A stretch of 64,000 nt of DNA from Chloranthus sessilifolius (taxonomy: Eukaryota; Streptophyta; Magnoliopsida; Chloranthales; Chloranthaceae): contig CM037598.1 in NCBI GenBank assembly GCA_021018995.1, positions 47,135,185-47,199,184 on the forward strand, given 5' to 3'. The translations under genes were made by a program, and so were the position numbers. Shown in pieces: positions 22,450 through 33,640 of the stretch. Below the pieces are notes generated by a model. The model saw only the letters and a program-made list of their open reading frames with translations, had not been told where the DNA came from and made no database searches. Position 1 is the stretch's first letter; every line of letters starts with the position of its first letter.

Positions 22450-23747
22450 TGATCGGTGCTGAAATATGACCAAAAGTCACACTTTAAATCCTATATTTAA
22501 CTGTTCAATGAAAGCATCTGATGGTTGTTGTGAGGTTTTGATGTTTACAGGTGTTTCCGACAGTTAGATTGCTCAAGTGCATAAAAGAAGGAAATTACAG
22601 GCTAAAAAAGGAGATATGGACAAAAAGGTCCAAAGAAGCATTGAGAGCCATGAAGAGAATCAACTTCCATCAAGAAAAGAAAGACTTTGCATTGAAGAGT
22701 CAATCGATTGAGGCATTATGGTCAATCGATTGACAGATGGAGAAAAACTCAACCCTGGAAAGTCAATCGATTGAGACATAATATTCAATCGGTTGAGATA
22801 TGAAGGCAGAAGTGTTCTAAGGGAATTCGAACTCTAAGTCAATCGATTGAGATTTCTGCCTCAATCGATTGAGGCAATTAGGGTTAGTTTCAATCGGATA
22901 TTATAAATAAGAGGCTTACAGCTTTGAAAAGGGAGAGTTGTTTTGTTTGAGAGAGAGCTTTTGAATAGAGAGTTTTATTTCTTAGAGAGTTATTATTTTT
23001 GAGAGAAAAAGTTGTGTAATAACTAGAGACTTTTGTAAGAAGAGTTTTCTGAGAGTATTTAAAATTGTGTTCTTCTTTTTACACCTTCTTTGCTCTTTAC
23101 ATTGGGAATGATTTTGAATACAATTGAAGATCTTGCAACAAGGATGAGAGGCTAAAGGCTGTAGGTCAAGGAGGATGCGATCCCCAGATAAGTACCTATA
23201 TTTTATGTTTAATGCCATAGTTTGATAATTTCATCATCAAATCGTTTTTCTTAAAGTTTAGTGATTCTGTTTTTAGTGTTTTGATCTAAAATACCATGAG
23301 ATACGCTATGCTTTTCACATGATTCATACCGCGATTAGGCTGAGTCATTGTTTTTAGATAGGGTATGCCGGGTTAATGATCACGCTTAATTACTAGTCAT
23401 GGTTCTCTTAGAATGATGGTGTGTTGATGTTCATAAAATTGTGGGTTTAAAAATAGAAAAGGGTATAAATCTGGGGTAGCAAATTCCTTGATCTTGTTTT
23501 AAAAAATTTGTTCTTAGATTTCTCATTACATAATTTTTAGATTAATTTGTTTTCTTTCTTGCAATTAGAAAAGTGTTAACTCTTGGTAAAAATTAAAATC
23601 TGCCCCTTGGTACTTCCTCGGGGATATTTTCTAAATCTCAGGAAGAATTGAATAAAATTTCAGATTTCCCTGTGGGTTCGACACCCTTGTTCTTGCCTTA
23701 CTAGAACAGATCTTGTACACTTGCAAGAGTTTATTTAAAATTGATCA
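22450..23747 (+). mobile_element. Element C 3' LTR (1298 bp)
   Basis: Near-identical to 9807-11110 and followed by the GTTAC target duplication at 23748-23752. Palindrome pairs begin at 22700/22722. Confidence 0.95.
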
Positions 23748-23752
23748 GTTAC

Positions 23753-24490
23753 CCCAAGTGTTTTGTGGACTTGGGAGGAATTCGTTGAGGAATTCAATAA
23801 ATAATATTTTCCCAAGCAAGTGAGAAATAAAATGGAAGTGAAGTTCATTAACCTAGAACAAGGGAAGATGTCCCTACGAGAGTATGGGATAGAGTTTACA
23901 AGGTTGTCAAGATTTGCGTTAGAATATGTAGCCTCCGATTGGATGAAAGCCAAGAAGTTTTAGCATGGATTAAGGCCAAATATCCGCGATAGAATTTCAG
24001 TACTTGAGTTGGAGACATACGGGGAGTTGATGAGCAATGCTTTGGTTGTTGAAGAAGACATTGAAGAGATGTATAAGAGAAGGGATCAGCATAGTAGAGG
24101 AAAGGAAAACCAAGGGAGATCTTGTAACTATGACTCGGTGAATTAAAAATCGAGATTTGTACTTCAAACTCCAAAGAAATTTACCCAGACCACTAATGCT
24201 AGGCCATCTATACCTACACTAGTTAGATCTTTCCGCCTGTTTGGCCCTGCTACTACCGCAGGGGTGTCAGTTACTCAGGGATTTTCAAGAGCTACATCAT
24301 CTACTCTATAGGGGACGTGTGCACTTTGTGGTAAATCACACAAGACTACAGATTGTAGGCGGGGTGCAGGAGCATGTTTCAAATGCGGTAAGATAGGGCA
24401 TATGATAAAAGATTGCCCAGAGACTAGAAATGAAGGGAAGACATCAACTGTAGCACAAAAGCCTACACGACAACCACGATCTATTGTTTA
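23753..24490 (+). pseudogene. Tekay gag, second part with zinc knuckle (element A)
   Basis: Resumes the capsid region after element C (VKFINLEQGKMSLREYG-type residues, about 23830-23890) and ends with two Cys-rich knuckles: CALCGKSHKTTDC (about 24313) and CFKCGKIGHMIKDCPE (about 24375), the latter a CCHC knuckle. The spacing suits a nucleocapsid. Broken. Confidence 0.8.
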
Positions 24491-24549
24491 AGGCCGTGCT
24501 TATGCAGCTATCGCCAAGGATGCTCAGACAAATAACGATGTAATCCAAG

Positions 24550-24706
24550 GTATAATTGCCTATCAACTGTCAGTGTATTTTACTTTAAAATTTTATTTTT
24601 TTTAGATGAAGAAGGTGCATAGATTTAAATCATCTTTTACATTCCTACGTTTGAATGTTAATTTATTTTATGCATATCTAATTGAGTAGTATAAATAAAA
24701 ATATAG
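24550..24706 (+). other. AT-rich intron-like spacer between gag and protease (element A)
   Basis: A 157-base AT-rich stretch, bounded by AAG/GT and TAG/GT, lies between the gag tail and the protease start, where Tekay elements normally read straight through. Whether it is spliced is not known. Confidence 0.4.
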
Positions 24707-25128
24707 GTACCTTACAAATGTATAAAAAAAGTGATTATTGTTGTTATGAAGCACGAGTCTTGAAAGACTCAGGGTCTACCCACTCGTTTGTGACTTCTCA
24801 GTTTACAGTAAGATTGAATGTCATTCCAGAGCCCTTAGACTTTATTTTGGTTGTGTCAGTCCCAATAGGAAACCCGGTTAGCATCGACACAGTGTATCGA
24901 TCAGTTATCGTCGCCATCATGGATTATGAAGATTATGAATCAGTGGTCGATTTGATCTTGTTGGATATGCAAGGATTTGATGTGATCCTTGGCATAGATT
25001 GGTTATCCACTCATAATGCGAATGGCGATTGTCGGAGGAAGATGGTTACTTTTTGCCCCAATGGGGGTAGATCATTCAAACTTTACGGCATACAACCAAC
25101 CTTCGCACCGTTCATCTCCATGATTTGA
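24707..25128 (+). pseudogene. Tekay protease (element A)
   Basis: The catalytic region is KDSGSTHSFVTS (about 24762), followed by IVAIMDYEDYE and the conserved DVILGIDWLSTHNA (about 24978) at the protease end. The order matches Tekay pol. Confidence 0.8.
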
Positions 25129-25137
25129 GCCGATCGA

Positions 25138-25900
25138 ATGATGGAAAACGGATGTAGTAGATACTTAGCATTCTTACAGGAGCGGCGGGAAGAGAAGAAC
25201 ATCATATCAGAAATTCCAGTTGCGTGTGAGTATCAGGATGTATTTCCAGAAGAGTTATCCGGATTGCCACCTGATCGGGAGGTTGAGTTTGCGATTGACT
25301 TAGCCCTAGGTACAGAGCCAGTATCTAAAGCACCTTATCTGATGGCTCCAGTCGAATTGAAAGAATTAAAAGAGCAGTTATAATAATTTTTAGATAAATG
25401 ATTCATAAGACCAAGTGTTTCTCCTTGGGAAGCACCGGCCTTATTTGTTAAGAAAAAGGATGGGTCGATGAGATTGTGCATCGACTATGGTCAGTTGAAC
25501 AAGTTGACGATCAAGAACCGATTTCCCTTACCTAGAATCGATGATCTCTTTGATCAATTACAAGGAGCAAGGTTCTTTTCCAAGATCAACTTCAGATCTG
25601 GTTACCATCATCTGAAGGTGAAAGCCGAGGATGTTCAAAAGACAGCTTTCCGAACCAGATATGGGCATTACGAGTTCCTAGTGATGCCATTCGGCTTAAC
25701 TAACGCACCATCTCCATTCATGGATCTCATAAACATGGTGTTCAAACAACATCTTGATACATGTGGGGTTGGGTTCGTGGATGATATTCTCATCTACTCA
25801 AAGTCTAAATAAGAACATGAGTAGCATATAAGGATCACTCTGCAGACATTGCGTGGACGCTAGTTATATGCGAAACTCTGCAAGTGTGAGTTTTAGCTAA
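25138..25900 (+). pseudogene. Tekay reverse transcriptase (element A)
   Basis: Contains DVFPEELSGLPPDREVEF, then [33 protein letters not shown] and the catalytic [11 protein letters not shown] near 25775. This is very close to the Tekay consensus order. Broken between its two best open stretches and beyond. Confidence 0.88.
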
Positions 25901-26560
25901 ACCAAGTGAGCTTTTTGGGCCATATAGACTCAGAAGCAGGTGTCACAGTGGATCCGACAAAGATCGAGGATGTGGTAAAATGGGAACAACCAAACATTGT
26001 GACAGAGATTCGCAGTTTCCTCGATCTGGCTGGGTATTATAGGAGATTCGCAGTTTTCCAAGATTTCAGGAGCACTCACAAGGAAAGATGCTGAGTTTGA
26101 GTGGACTAAAGCATGTGAGAAAACTTTCTAAGAACTCAAGAGAAAGTTGACCTCCACACCAGTATTAGCTATTCCACCAGGAAGTGGAGGTTTTGCAGTT
26201 TACAATGATGCATCACACATCGGCTTAGGCTTTGTGCTTAACCAGAATCAGAGAGTTATCGCTTATGCATCAAGACAACTTAAGGAACATGAAAAGAACT
26301 ATCCAACACATGATCTTGAGTTGGCAGAGGTAATATTTGCCTTGAACATATGGAGGCATTCTCTATAGGGAAACCTTTGAGAACTTTTCGGACCATAAGA
26401 GTCTCAAATATCTATTTACACAGGACCTGAATATGAGACGAAGAAGGTGGATGGAGTTTCTTAAAGACAATGATTGTATAATTTAATACCACCTAGGCAA
26501 TGTAATGTAGTCGCAGATGCTCTGAGTCAGAAGATTTCGGCTCAATTATCGAGTCTCATT
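25901..26560 (+). pseudogene. Tekay RNase H (element A)
   Basis: FLGHIDSEAGVTVDP and RSFLDLAGYYRRF begin the connection region. The RNase H core has [11 protein letters not shown] (about 26198), [20 protein letters not shown] and [29 protein letters not shown] (about 26490) ends it. Confidence 0.82.
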
Positions 26561-26886
26561 TTGGGGATCCATAAATGGAAGCTATTAGAAGACATTTCAT
26601 TATATCACACGAACATCGAGGTAAAAGATTTAGGTGCTATACTGGCAAACATCACAATCAGGCCAACGATCTTCAATCACATCTATAAGCTTTAGATGAA
26701 AGATGCAGAATTATTAAGTTCAGGAAGGGAGTAATAGACGGTACTGGACAAGATTTCTCTGTCAAGAGTGATGGGTCGTTACTGTTCAGACAGCGTCTTT
26801 GTATATTGACCAATGCCGATCTGTGGGATACCATCTTAGTAGAAGCCCATTAATCGAAATATGCGATCCATCTTGGTGTTACTAAG
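26561..26886 (+). pseudogene. Tekay integrase, N-terminal part (element A)
   Basis: From the linker after RNase H into the zinc-binding region, ending at SKYAIHLGVTK-type residues, where element D is inserted. The rest lies at 39993-41289. Confidence 0.7.
26882..26886 (+). repeat. Target-site duplication of element D (left copy)
   Basis: CTAAG before the D LTR. ATAAG follows at 39993-39997. The flanking integrase sequence is continuous across the two sides, which supports this as the insertion site. Confidence 0.75.
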
Positions 26887-28953
26887 TGTTGGGGTATTCC
26901 AATGTGCTGATTTATTGCATGATGATAGCAAAACAGGAGATGGATTCAGCACATCTAGAATATCCTAGGCCTACAAGATACAGGGTCCTTTGTAGTAAGT
27001 TTTAATAAGTAAGGGAATGTCCACAAGGAGGTGAGTTTAAAATATGGTAAATCTCCAGATCTGTAAGAGATCTGGCACCCTAACTAATGCTAAGGAAGCT
27101 AAGAAAAAGGGGAGAGGTTAAACAACGTTGTCGCTTGAACTAAACTATACTTGAAATAGAAACTACTGAGATCGAGTCCAGAGATCTAGATCTTGCAAAT
27201 GGAAGGGTTTAAAAACAGAAAATGGAGAAGAGCAACTTGGAGATTGGTCTCACTGTGATCAGGTTGAGCCGATCATGTTAAAGGGGTTTCAAAGCACACA
27301 AATCCCTCAGCTAGCTACAAGCACAACAACATGGTAGAAGGTTTCACTCTAAACCAAAGGATTTAATTGATTTAAGGCTATTGTCTGTCCACTTTAATGG
27401 TCACAGACCATCCTATAGACTTCATCCGATCCAAAGGTCTATGATAGAAGAATCCAATTGAAACCAGAGATTGGACTGCTCTTAAGGCTATGATCTGTCC
27501 ACTTTAATGATCACAGATCATCCTATGGAATTCCTCCAAACCAAAGGTTTCAACCAAAGCATTAAAATCACTACAAATGCTACAATTTCCATGTCACAAA
27601 CATAAGAAACTACAAGGATATCAGATCTAGGGAGCTCAGATGGTATCCAAGAGGTATACCAGTTTAGTGGGTGAGCTGATCAACAGACTCCTCTACACAA
27701 ATCTGATCGAACACCAAATGAAACTAAAGGAACTATAAAACTAATTAAATTAATAGAAACAACATTTACATTGCAATAAAACTCGCTCTACAATGAAATG
27801 CTCTCAGATCTGTAGTTTGTGCAATAATTAACCCACAATAACACTCTCAACCTTACCCAATTACAGATCTAACCTCTCTCTTCGCTGCTCCAAGGGAATT
27901 AGCCAACCATGGTTGAGAAAAAAGAGGAAAAATGGACTTTCACTGCAAGCTCTGATCTCTAGAAATTGATCTAATTCTTGATCTCCCCCAATTGCAATTG
28001 GGGATCTCCATATATAGCTTTCTCTCTTATTTTTCCTACCAATCTTTCCTTCTAGAAGGTCCTCAGAATTTATTAGAGTTCTATTAGAGCACGTGGGTTG
28101 GTTAGGATTTTCTAGTGCGTCTTTTGGATCATCGTGCCGACCACCAATGTGCCTCGGTTTACGTGCAACAGGTCACCAAGTTGCAGCGTGTGAATTGTCG
28201 ATTTTCTAAGTTCTTCACATGATTTCGATAGGTTGAGGAAGCTTTCGATAGGTTCAAATGGAGCTTTTTGGTCCTTTCACTGGGTTCTCAGATCTCTTCG
28301 ATAGGTTCCAATAGGATGAGCCATCTCCTAATGCTTCAACATTCTCAGCCCTCTGCCTGGAGCATTCGACAGGTTGGGGAAGCTTTTCGATAGGTTGGAG
28401 GACCATTTCGATAGGTTTCTCTCTCGTGTCTCCATCTCGATAGGTTCAAGAAACCATTCGACAGGTTCCTCTTACACCTCTGGCAGGCGTTCGATAGGAT
28501 GGTTTCTTCCTTTCTTTTAGCTGCCCGATATGTTCTTGGATCCTATCGAACTCCTCAATCCACACGAATCCATTCTTCTTCTGCCTTCATATCCTATCGA
28601 AACCATTCCAACTGCACGAATTCCTCCTTTCTTTTCTTTCAGTTCCTATCAAAGTCTTCAGATGACCTCTCGATAGGATATTTTTAATCTGTTTTAACTT
28701 CCTTCGCCTTACCCTGCTGTAGCCATGCGCTCCAAGGGCCCAATGGTGTGCAACCCTCTTGTGTGCCATTGCTGGGTCTGCATTGTGTTGAGAGATGGAC
28801 TTCCTTGTGTGGCATTCTTGAGTAGTTTTCTACATTTTTCCTATCTTTTATTACTATCTACAAAATAGACTCAACAGAGGGTTATTAATGTGCTCACAGG
28901 TCCATCAAAGGTCAGGTTAAGGGGTGAAAACTGGAATTTTTCACTACTTAACA
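26887..28953 (-). mobile_element. Element D 3' LTR (2067 bp)
   Basis: Aligns with 37941-39992 throughout. Plus-strand ends are TGTTGGGG and CTTAACA. The TCGATAGG cluster lies at 28224-28681, and on the minus strand a TATA-like CTATATATGG follows near 28022-28012. Confidence 0.93.
28224..28681. repeat. TCGATAGG word cluster, D 3' LTR
   Basis: About ten forward words (TCGATAGG or TCGACAGG) between 28224 and 28500, then reversed words (CCTATCGA) from about 28541. Several neighbours are 20 or 21 bases apart (28366/28387/28408, 28437/28458). The same cluster recurs in the 5' LTR at about 39275-39730. Confidence 0.9.
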
Positions 28954-29150
28954 TACCCCCAAACCTAAGCTTTGCTAGTCCCTGAGCAAAGGAAAATTAA
29001 AGAAAAATAAAAATGCCACTTTCATAGGGATCACGGATGCATTTAGCATGTGCATCAAGCCTTTTCAACCCCTAGGTGATCCCTAGTGGAGGAGTGAAGT
29101 CTCCTGAGGGTTTTTAGTGAAGGTACTCACAAACTTCTCCCATAAAGTTA
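28954..29150 (-). other. Conserved pre-LTR block and polypurine tract of D
   Basis: Minus-strand counterpart of 22240-22449, sharing CTCCTCCACTAGGGATCACC and ending AGGTTTGGGGGTA right before the LTR. Confidence 0.8.
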
Positions 29151-30690
29151 GTTAATAGTAGTGCATCCTGCTAAAACAGAGTTTCAGTAAATAGAATAAA
29201 TTCACACCATATCTTTTCCATTCATTAGAGGAATTTCAACAGAAAAAAAAAATCAGTTCAAAACTTGAATGTCTGCTGTGATCCTTTACCATCACTCAGC
29301 TCATGTCAAGGCATTTCTCCTAAAAATTAGTGCATGGCTCACCTTTGACTTGAGAATTCCGTTTTGATACTACCCCCATCACATTGGATTTCAGACCCAA
29401 GTCTCACCAGGGTTGTTCACTCACAACAAAGAAAGTAAAAGGTGTATAATTTCACGCAGCTCAAGAGCAGTTACAACCCTGAAATAGGATTGCAAGCATG
29501 AGCATAGGCATTGCTCTAATTCCTCAAATTTTCTAGCTCTTTCCACCATAGATTAAAACAAGTCCTTATCTCCACATGACAACTCAATTTATTTCAGATC
29601 AGTAAGGTCTTTTTATTGGGTTGTAATGTGGCTTAGGGATGAGGTTTGTAAAAGAATGAAAGGATAAAAGGGGTTCAAATTGAGAAGCCAGTAAAGGTAA
29701 GGAGGTGGTCTGCAGCTCAACCTTCTTCATTTCAGCACCTCTTCACTTTCTTTTTTGAATTTTCAGACTTGAAGTGATCAGCTTTTCAAATGAAGTGACT
29801 TCTCTTTCTCACCCTTTTACTCTATTTCTATTTTTTTATTTATATGGGCCGGAATGTCACAACACCACCAAATGGGTTTTCCTCTTTCTGAACCAAAAAT
29901 ACACCCGCTCTACCTTCACCTTTGTCTTCTGAATTCTCAGAGTGAGGGTCCGGCCGTATAAGGTAAAAAGGGTTTTGTGGGTTTGGATTTTCTAGTTTCC
30001 ATCAAAGAAATTGGGATCTTTAAGGCTCAAAGCGGGTGTATCAAGGGCAGTTCAAAGGGTAGGATCTTTAAGCTCAAGTTGTCAAAGGGATGGCCTTACT
30101 TCATGTCCTCCATGTCATGAGTGCTGTCGAGTTGTTTCAACTTCGATTTGCTTAACTTCTAGTGAGCAGAATTGAGTTCAATCAGTCCTTAGAGCAGAAG
30201 AATTTGCCAAGACACTCTTCAAAGAAAAATTCTCAGGCCCAAATCTCACTGGATATGGCCTGCCATCAAATTTTCAGGGGTGTATCTTCACAATCTTCTC
30301 TCGTTTTAGGTTTACTACACATGAAAATTATTTTTTGAAAATTGTTGACATTTGCCTCATGAAGCCTTTTGGACTACAGATGATTTCAGTTTCAACAATT
30401 TTTTAATTTCCTCTTTTCCAACAAAAATCAAGTGAGAATTTACTCTAACTAATTCCAAACACTCCTTTTTAGCCTAGCTGCACTATTATTAACTCATTTC
30501 ATTGGCTTACCTGTCATACCCCAAAACCTAAATGGAACAGTGTCCTCACTGTTGGGAGCATGGTAGGAAGCACACAAGTAAGACATAATATTAGAAAAGA
30601 AAGAGACACAAAAGTTGAATGTAGACAAGCACAGAGAACATTAAAAAGACATAATATTGAAAAAAGCACACTACAAATATGAAATTTATC
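29151..30690 (-). other. Element D 3' noncoding region
   Basis: No gene seen. A polypurine-like tract (minus strand TTTAGGTTTTGGGGTA, about 30540-30522) follows the extra-gene remnant, as in element C. Weak similarity to the 3' noncoding part of C is scattered through it. Confidence 0.7.
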
Positions 30691-31110
30691 TCTATAGAAG
30701 ATCAAAATCTGGCGCAGGGATATCCTCCTCCTGCTTACGATGGAAGAGGAACTGCAAGCCAGGATGGAAGGAAGAATAGAAAAAAGAGAAAAAAAAATAA
30801 AAATGATGGATCAGGGGGAAGGGGATGGGGTAGTGGTGGAGGATGGAGGTGGGGAAGCTGGAGGCTCGGTCTTCTGTCTCTTCTTCTCCCGCTTGTTCTT
30901 TTTCCTTTCCTCCTTGGCGAGGATTCTTTGTACCTCTTCATATTATCCTAGAAAAATTGGAGAGGGTCAGGCTCGACCAGTGGTGGCGGTGGTGGCCAGA
31001 CTGGGTAGAACTTCGTCGGCAAGTCTTGACGTTTGTCGTCGACCATGAGTGTGGGATGGAAGGGTTGCACAAGTCAAGGGGCAATAGACATGGTAAGGTT
31101 GGACGAGGCT
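30690..31110 (-). pseudogene. Short extra-gene remnant (element D)
   Basis: Minus-strand frames here are basic (SPRRKGKRTSGRRRDRR) and then Pro-rich, in the position of the extra gene of element C. The LFYQ domain is not recognisable, so only the tail of such a gene, or an unrelated frame, may remain. A TTTAAATATT sequence near 31125-31110 could be a TATA box. Confidence 0.35.
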
Positions 31111-31384
31111 AATATTTAAAGGTCATGGATGTTGGAATATAAATCGGTAGAATAAATTTTCGCATTCTTTCAGGCTGAAAGTGAAAGTGGGGATAAATGG
31201 AGTGGTGGTTGCTGTGTGGGAAATAGAGCGCGGACTGCATGATGGGCTATTTTTAGGAGTGGTAGTTAAGTCAAGGAAGTATGCGCAATGAATGCTGAGA
31301 CACTAATTTGTGGATAAGGATGAACACATGCGCGGATAGTGGGAAGGGCAAATGAGGAAGAGGGAGCTAGGGTTTTTAGAAGGT

Positions 31385-31745
31385 GTCGAATGGAAGAGAC
31401 TGTCCTATCGAAAGGTTATAGAGAAGGAAAGATGATTTCAATAGGATGAGATGAGTGATTCCGATAGGTCAAGGCATCCTGTCGAAATCATGGTGAATGA
31501 AACTTTCAAATGGAATGATTTGATAGGATTCCGATAGGTATTTAGTGGGTGATCCATCATTTCTATAGGTTCCAGATAGGTATCCAGAGCCTATCGAAAC
31601 CTTCTTTCTTTCTCTCTTGATCCTATCGAAGAGTTGATTTTAGCTATCAACCAGTATTAGTACCTATCAAAAATCTCAAAGAACCTATCGAAATAATCGA
31701 CTGTCCTCACGAAAGGTGCAATTAACGTATCGAAAGGTCTCAAAA
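31385..31745. repeat. TCGATAGG words upstream of the D extra-gene remnant
   Basis: About a dozen variants in both orientations (CCTATCGAA, CCGATAGG, CTATAGG, CGTATCGAA). These are the same words as in the LTR cluster, here just upstream on the minus strand of the extra-gene remnant. Confidence 0.85.
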
Positions 31746-32171
31746 GCCCAATAACTTTGCGTTTCAGCGTAGTGCTCAACAAGGCAATGTACATGAAAAA
31801 ACTATCAAGACAAAAAGAAATATGATACATATAATACACAATGAAATCATGTATTAAACTGGAGGGCCCTGAAGATCAATGGTCTCTGCAGGCTCAAGAA
31901 TGTTTTCAACACAAATTTTTAGCATTTGACCATTGACTTTCATGGTCCTACTATCTCTAAGGTCTGTGACTTCTACAGCCCCAGATGGGGAAACATGTAC
32001 AACTGTGAAAGGTCCCTCCCATCTGGACTACAACTTTCCTGGAAAGAATTTCAATCTAGAGTTGAACATCCATACCTTGTCATTTGTCCTAAATTTTTTC
32101 TGTAGCAAGTGTCTGTCATGGAAAGCTTTGGTCTTCTCCTTGTAAATCTGGGCATTTGCATAAGCTTCTAA

Positions 32172-33180
32172 TCACAGCTCATCCATCTCAGATAACTGGA
32201 GTTTCCTAAATATAATAGTAGAGTTTAACTCAGAATTTATTACTCTAATAGCCCAGTATGCTTTGTGTTCCAACTCAATAGGCAAGTGAAATGCCTTGCC
32301 ATAAACTAGTCTGAATGGGGACATACCTATGGGGGTTTTATAGGCAGTCCTATAAGCCCATAAGGCATCTACCAATTTTATGGACCAGCCCCTCCTATTA
32401 GTTCTCACACTCTTCTTTAGAATGTGTTTGATTTCCCTGTTGGAAATCTCTACTTTTCCACTGGTTTGTGGGTGGTAGGGAGTGGCTACTTTGTGAGTCA
32501 CAGAGTATTTTTCCATCAGTTTATCAAAAGTTTTATCACAGAAGTGGCTTCCCCCATCACAAATAATAGCTTTGGGATGCCAAACCTTGAGCAGATGTTG
32601 TCTTTTAAAAATTTAATGACAACCTTGTGGTTATTTGTTCTTGCAGCTATGACCTCTACCCATTTGGACACGTAGTCCACAGCTACAAGGATGAATTATA
32701 TCCAAAGGAGGGTGGGAAAGGTCCCATAAAATTGATTCCCCAAATGTCAAATAATTTGACAACAAGTATAGGTTGCAAAGGCATGGAGTTTCTCTTTGTA
32801 ATGCTTCCCATTTGTTGGCATTGAGGACAAGCTTTACAATGCTACAGGGCATCTTTGAACAGAGTAGGCCAGTAGAAACCACTTTGAAGCACCTTCACCG
32901 TAGTCTTGTTACCACTGAAGTGTCCCCCACAAGCCTGTTCATGGCACATGGTTAGAATATTTTTGAACTCGGTCTGAGGTACACAACTTCTTTTCACCTG
33001 ATCTGCGCAATGCTTAAATAGGTAAGGATCCTCCCACATGTAATATCGAATCTGTGAAAAGAACAGACTTCTATCTTCCTTATTCCAATGTGGAGGAATC
33101 CTTTCCACCGCCAGGTAGTTTACTATATTGGCAAACCAGGGCACACTTATCTGTACAGTAAAAAGTTGCTCATCTGGGAA
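32172..33180 (-). pseudogene. Athila-like integrase (element D)
   Basis: Minus strand: ILTMCHEQACGGHFSGNKT (zinc-binding region, about 32945), then the catalytic core through to [19 protein letters not shown] (about 32460) and [18 protein letters not shown] with [20 protein letters not shown] (about 32290-32370). This inserts the DNA copy. Better preserved than in element C. Confidence 0.85.
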
Positions 33181-33640
33181 AGAATCATTGATGGGCAAGC
33201 TCTCTGTTCCAGCTTTTGGGATCCTTGACAGATGGTCAGCAACCACATTCTCAACTCCCTTCTTGTCTTTAATCTCCAAGTTGAATTCCGACAAAAGAAG
33301 AATCCATCTGATTAGTCTTGCTTTTGCTTCCTTCTTGGACAAGAGGCACTTTAAGGCTCTGTGGTCAGTAAACATAGTGATTTTTTATCCCAGCACATAA
33401 GACCTGAATTTCTCCAAAGCAAATACAATGGCTAATAGCTCCTTCTTAGTCGTGCGGTAATTCAATTGAGCATCAACCATTGATTTACTAGCATACGCTA
33501 GCACACATGGTGCCTTGTCTCTTCTTTGGCCCAAAATTGCACCAAGGGCGAAGTCTGATGCATCACACATCAGCTCAAATGGCAGAGAAAAATCGGGGCT
33601 TGCAAGATAGGAGCTATAGTCAAACAAGTCTTTAACAGTT
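33181..33640 (-). pseudogene. Athila-like RNase H (element D)
   Basis: MCDASDFALGAILGQR (about 33570), then ELLAIVFALEKFRSYVLG and FTDHRALKCLLSKKEAKARL, and DKKGVENVVADHLSRIP as the linker to integrase. Confidence 0.86.

Larger units (their letters stand above)
9807..23747 (+). mobile_element. Element C: Athila-like gypsy element, whole length, nested in A
   Basis: A 13.9 kb element with two LTRs of about 1.3 kb, a tRNA-Asp-type primer site, gag, protease, RT, RNase H and integrase, an Athila-type extra gene and a 3 kb 3' noncoding part. The LTRs differ by only about six substitutions plus a handful of small indels by eye (about 0.5%), so insertion is recent, perhaps some hundred thousand years at the borrowed grass rate. 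Its coding regions are nevertheless broken at ten or more points. Noncoding parts carry about 24 pairs of the palindrome TCAATCGATTGA. Confidence 0.92.

Noticed and set aside
30735-31112. Plus-strand frames rich in Lys/Gly/Trp
   Set aside because: They are antisense to the extra-gene remnant of D and show no family motifs.
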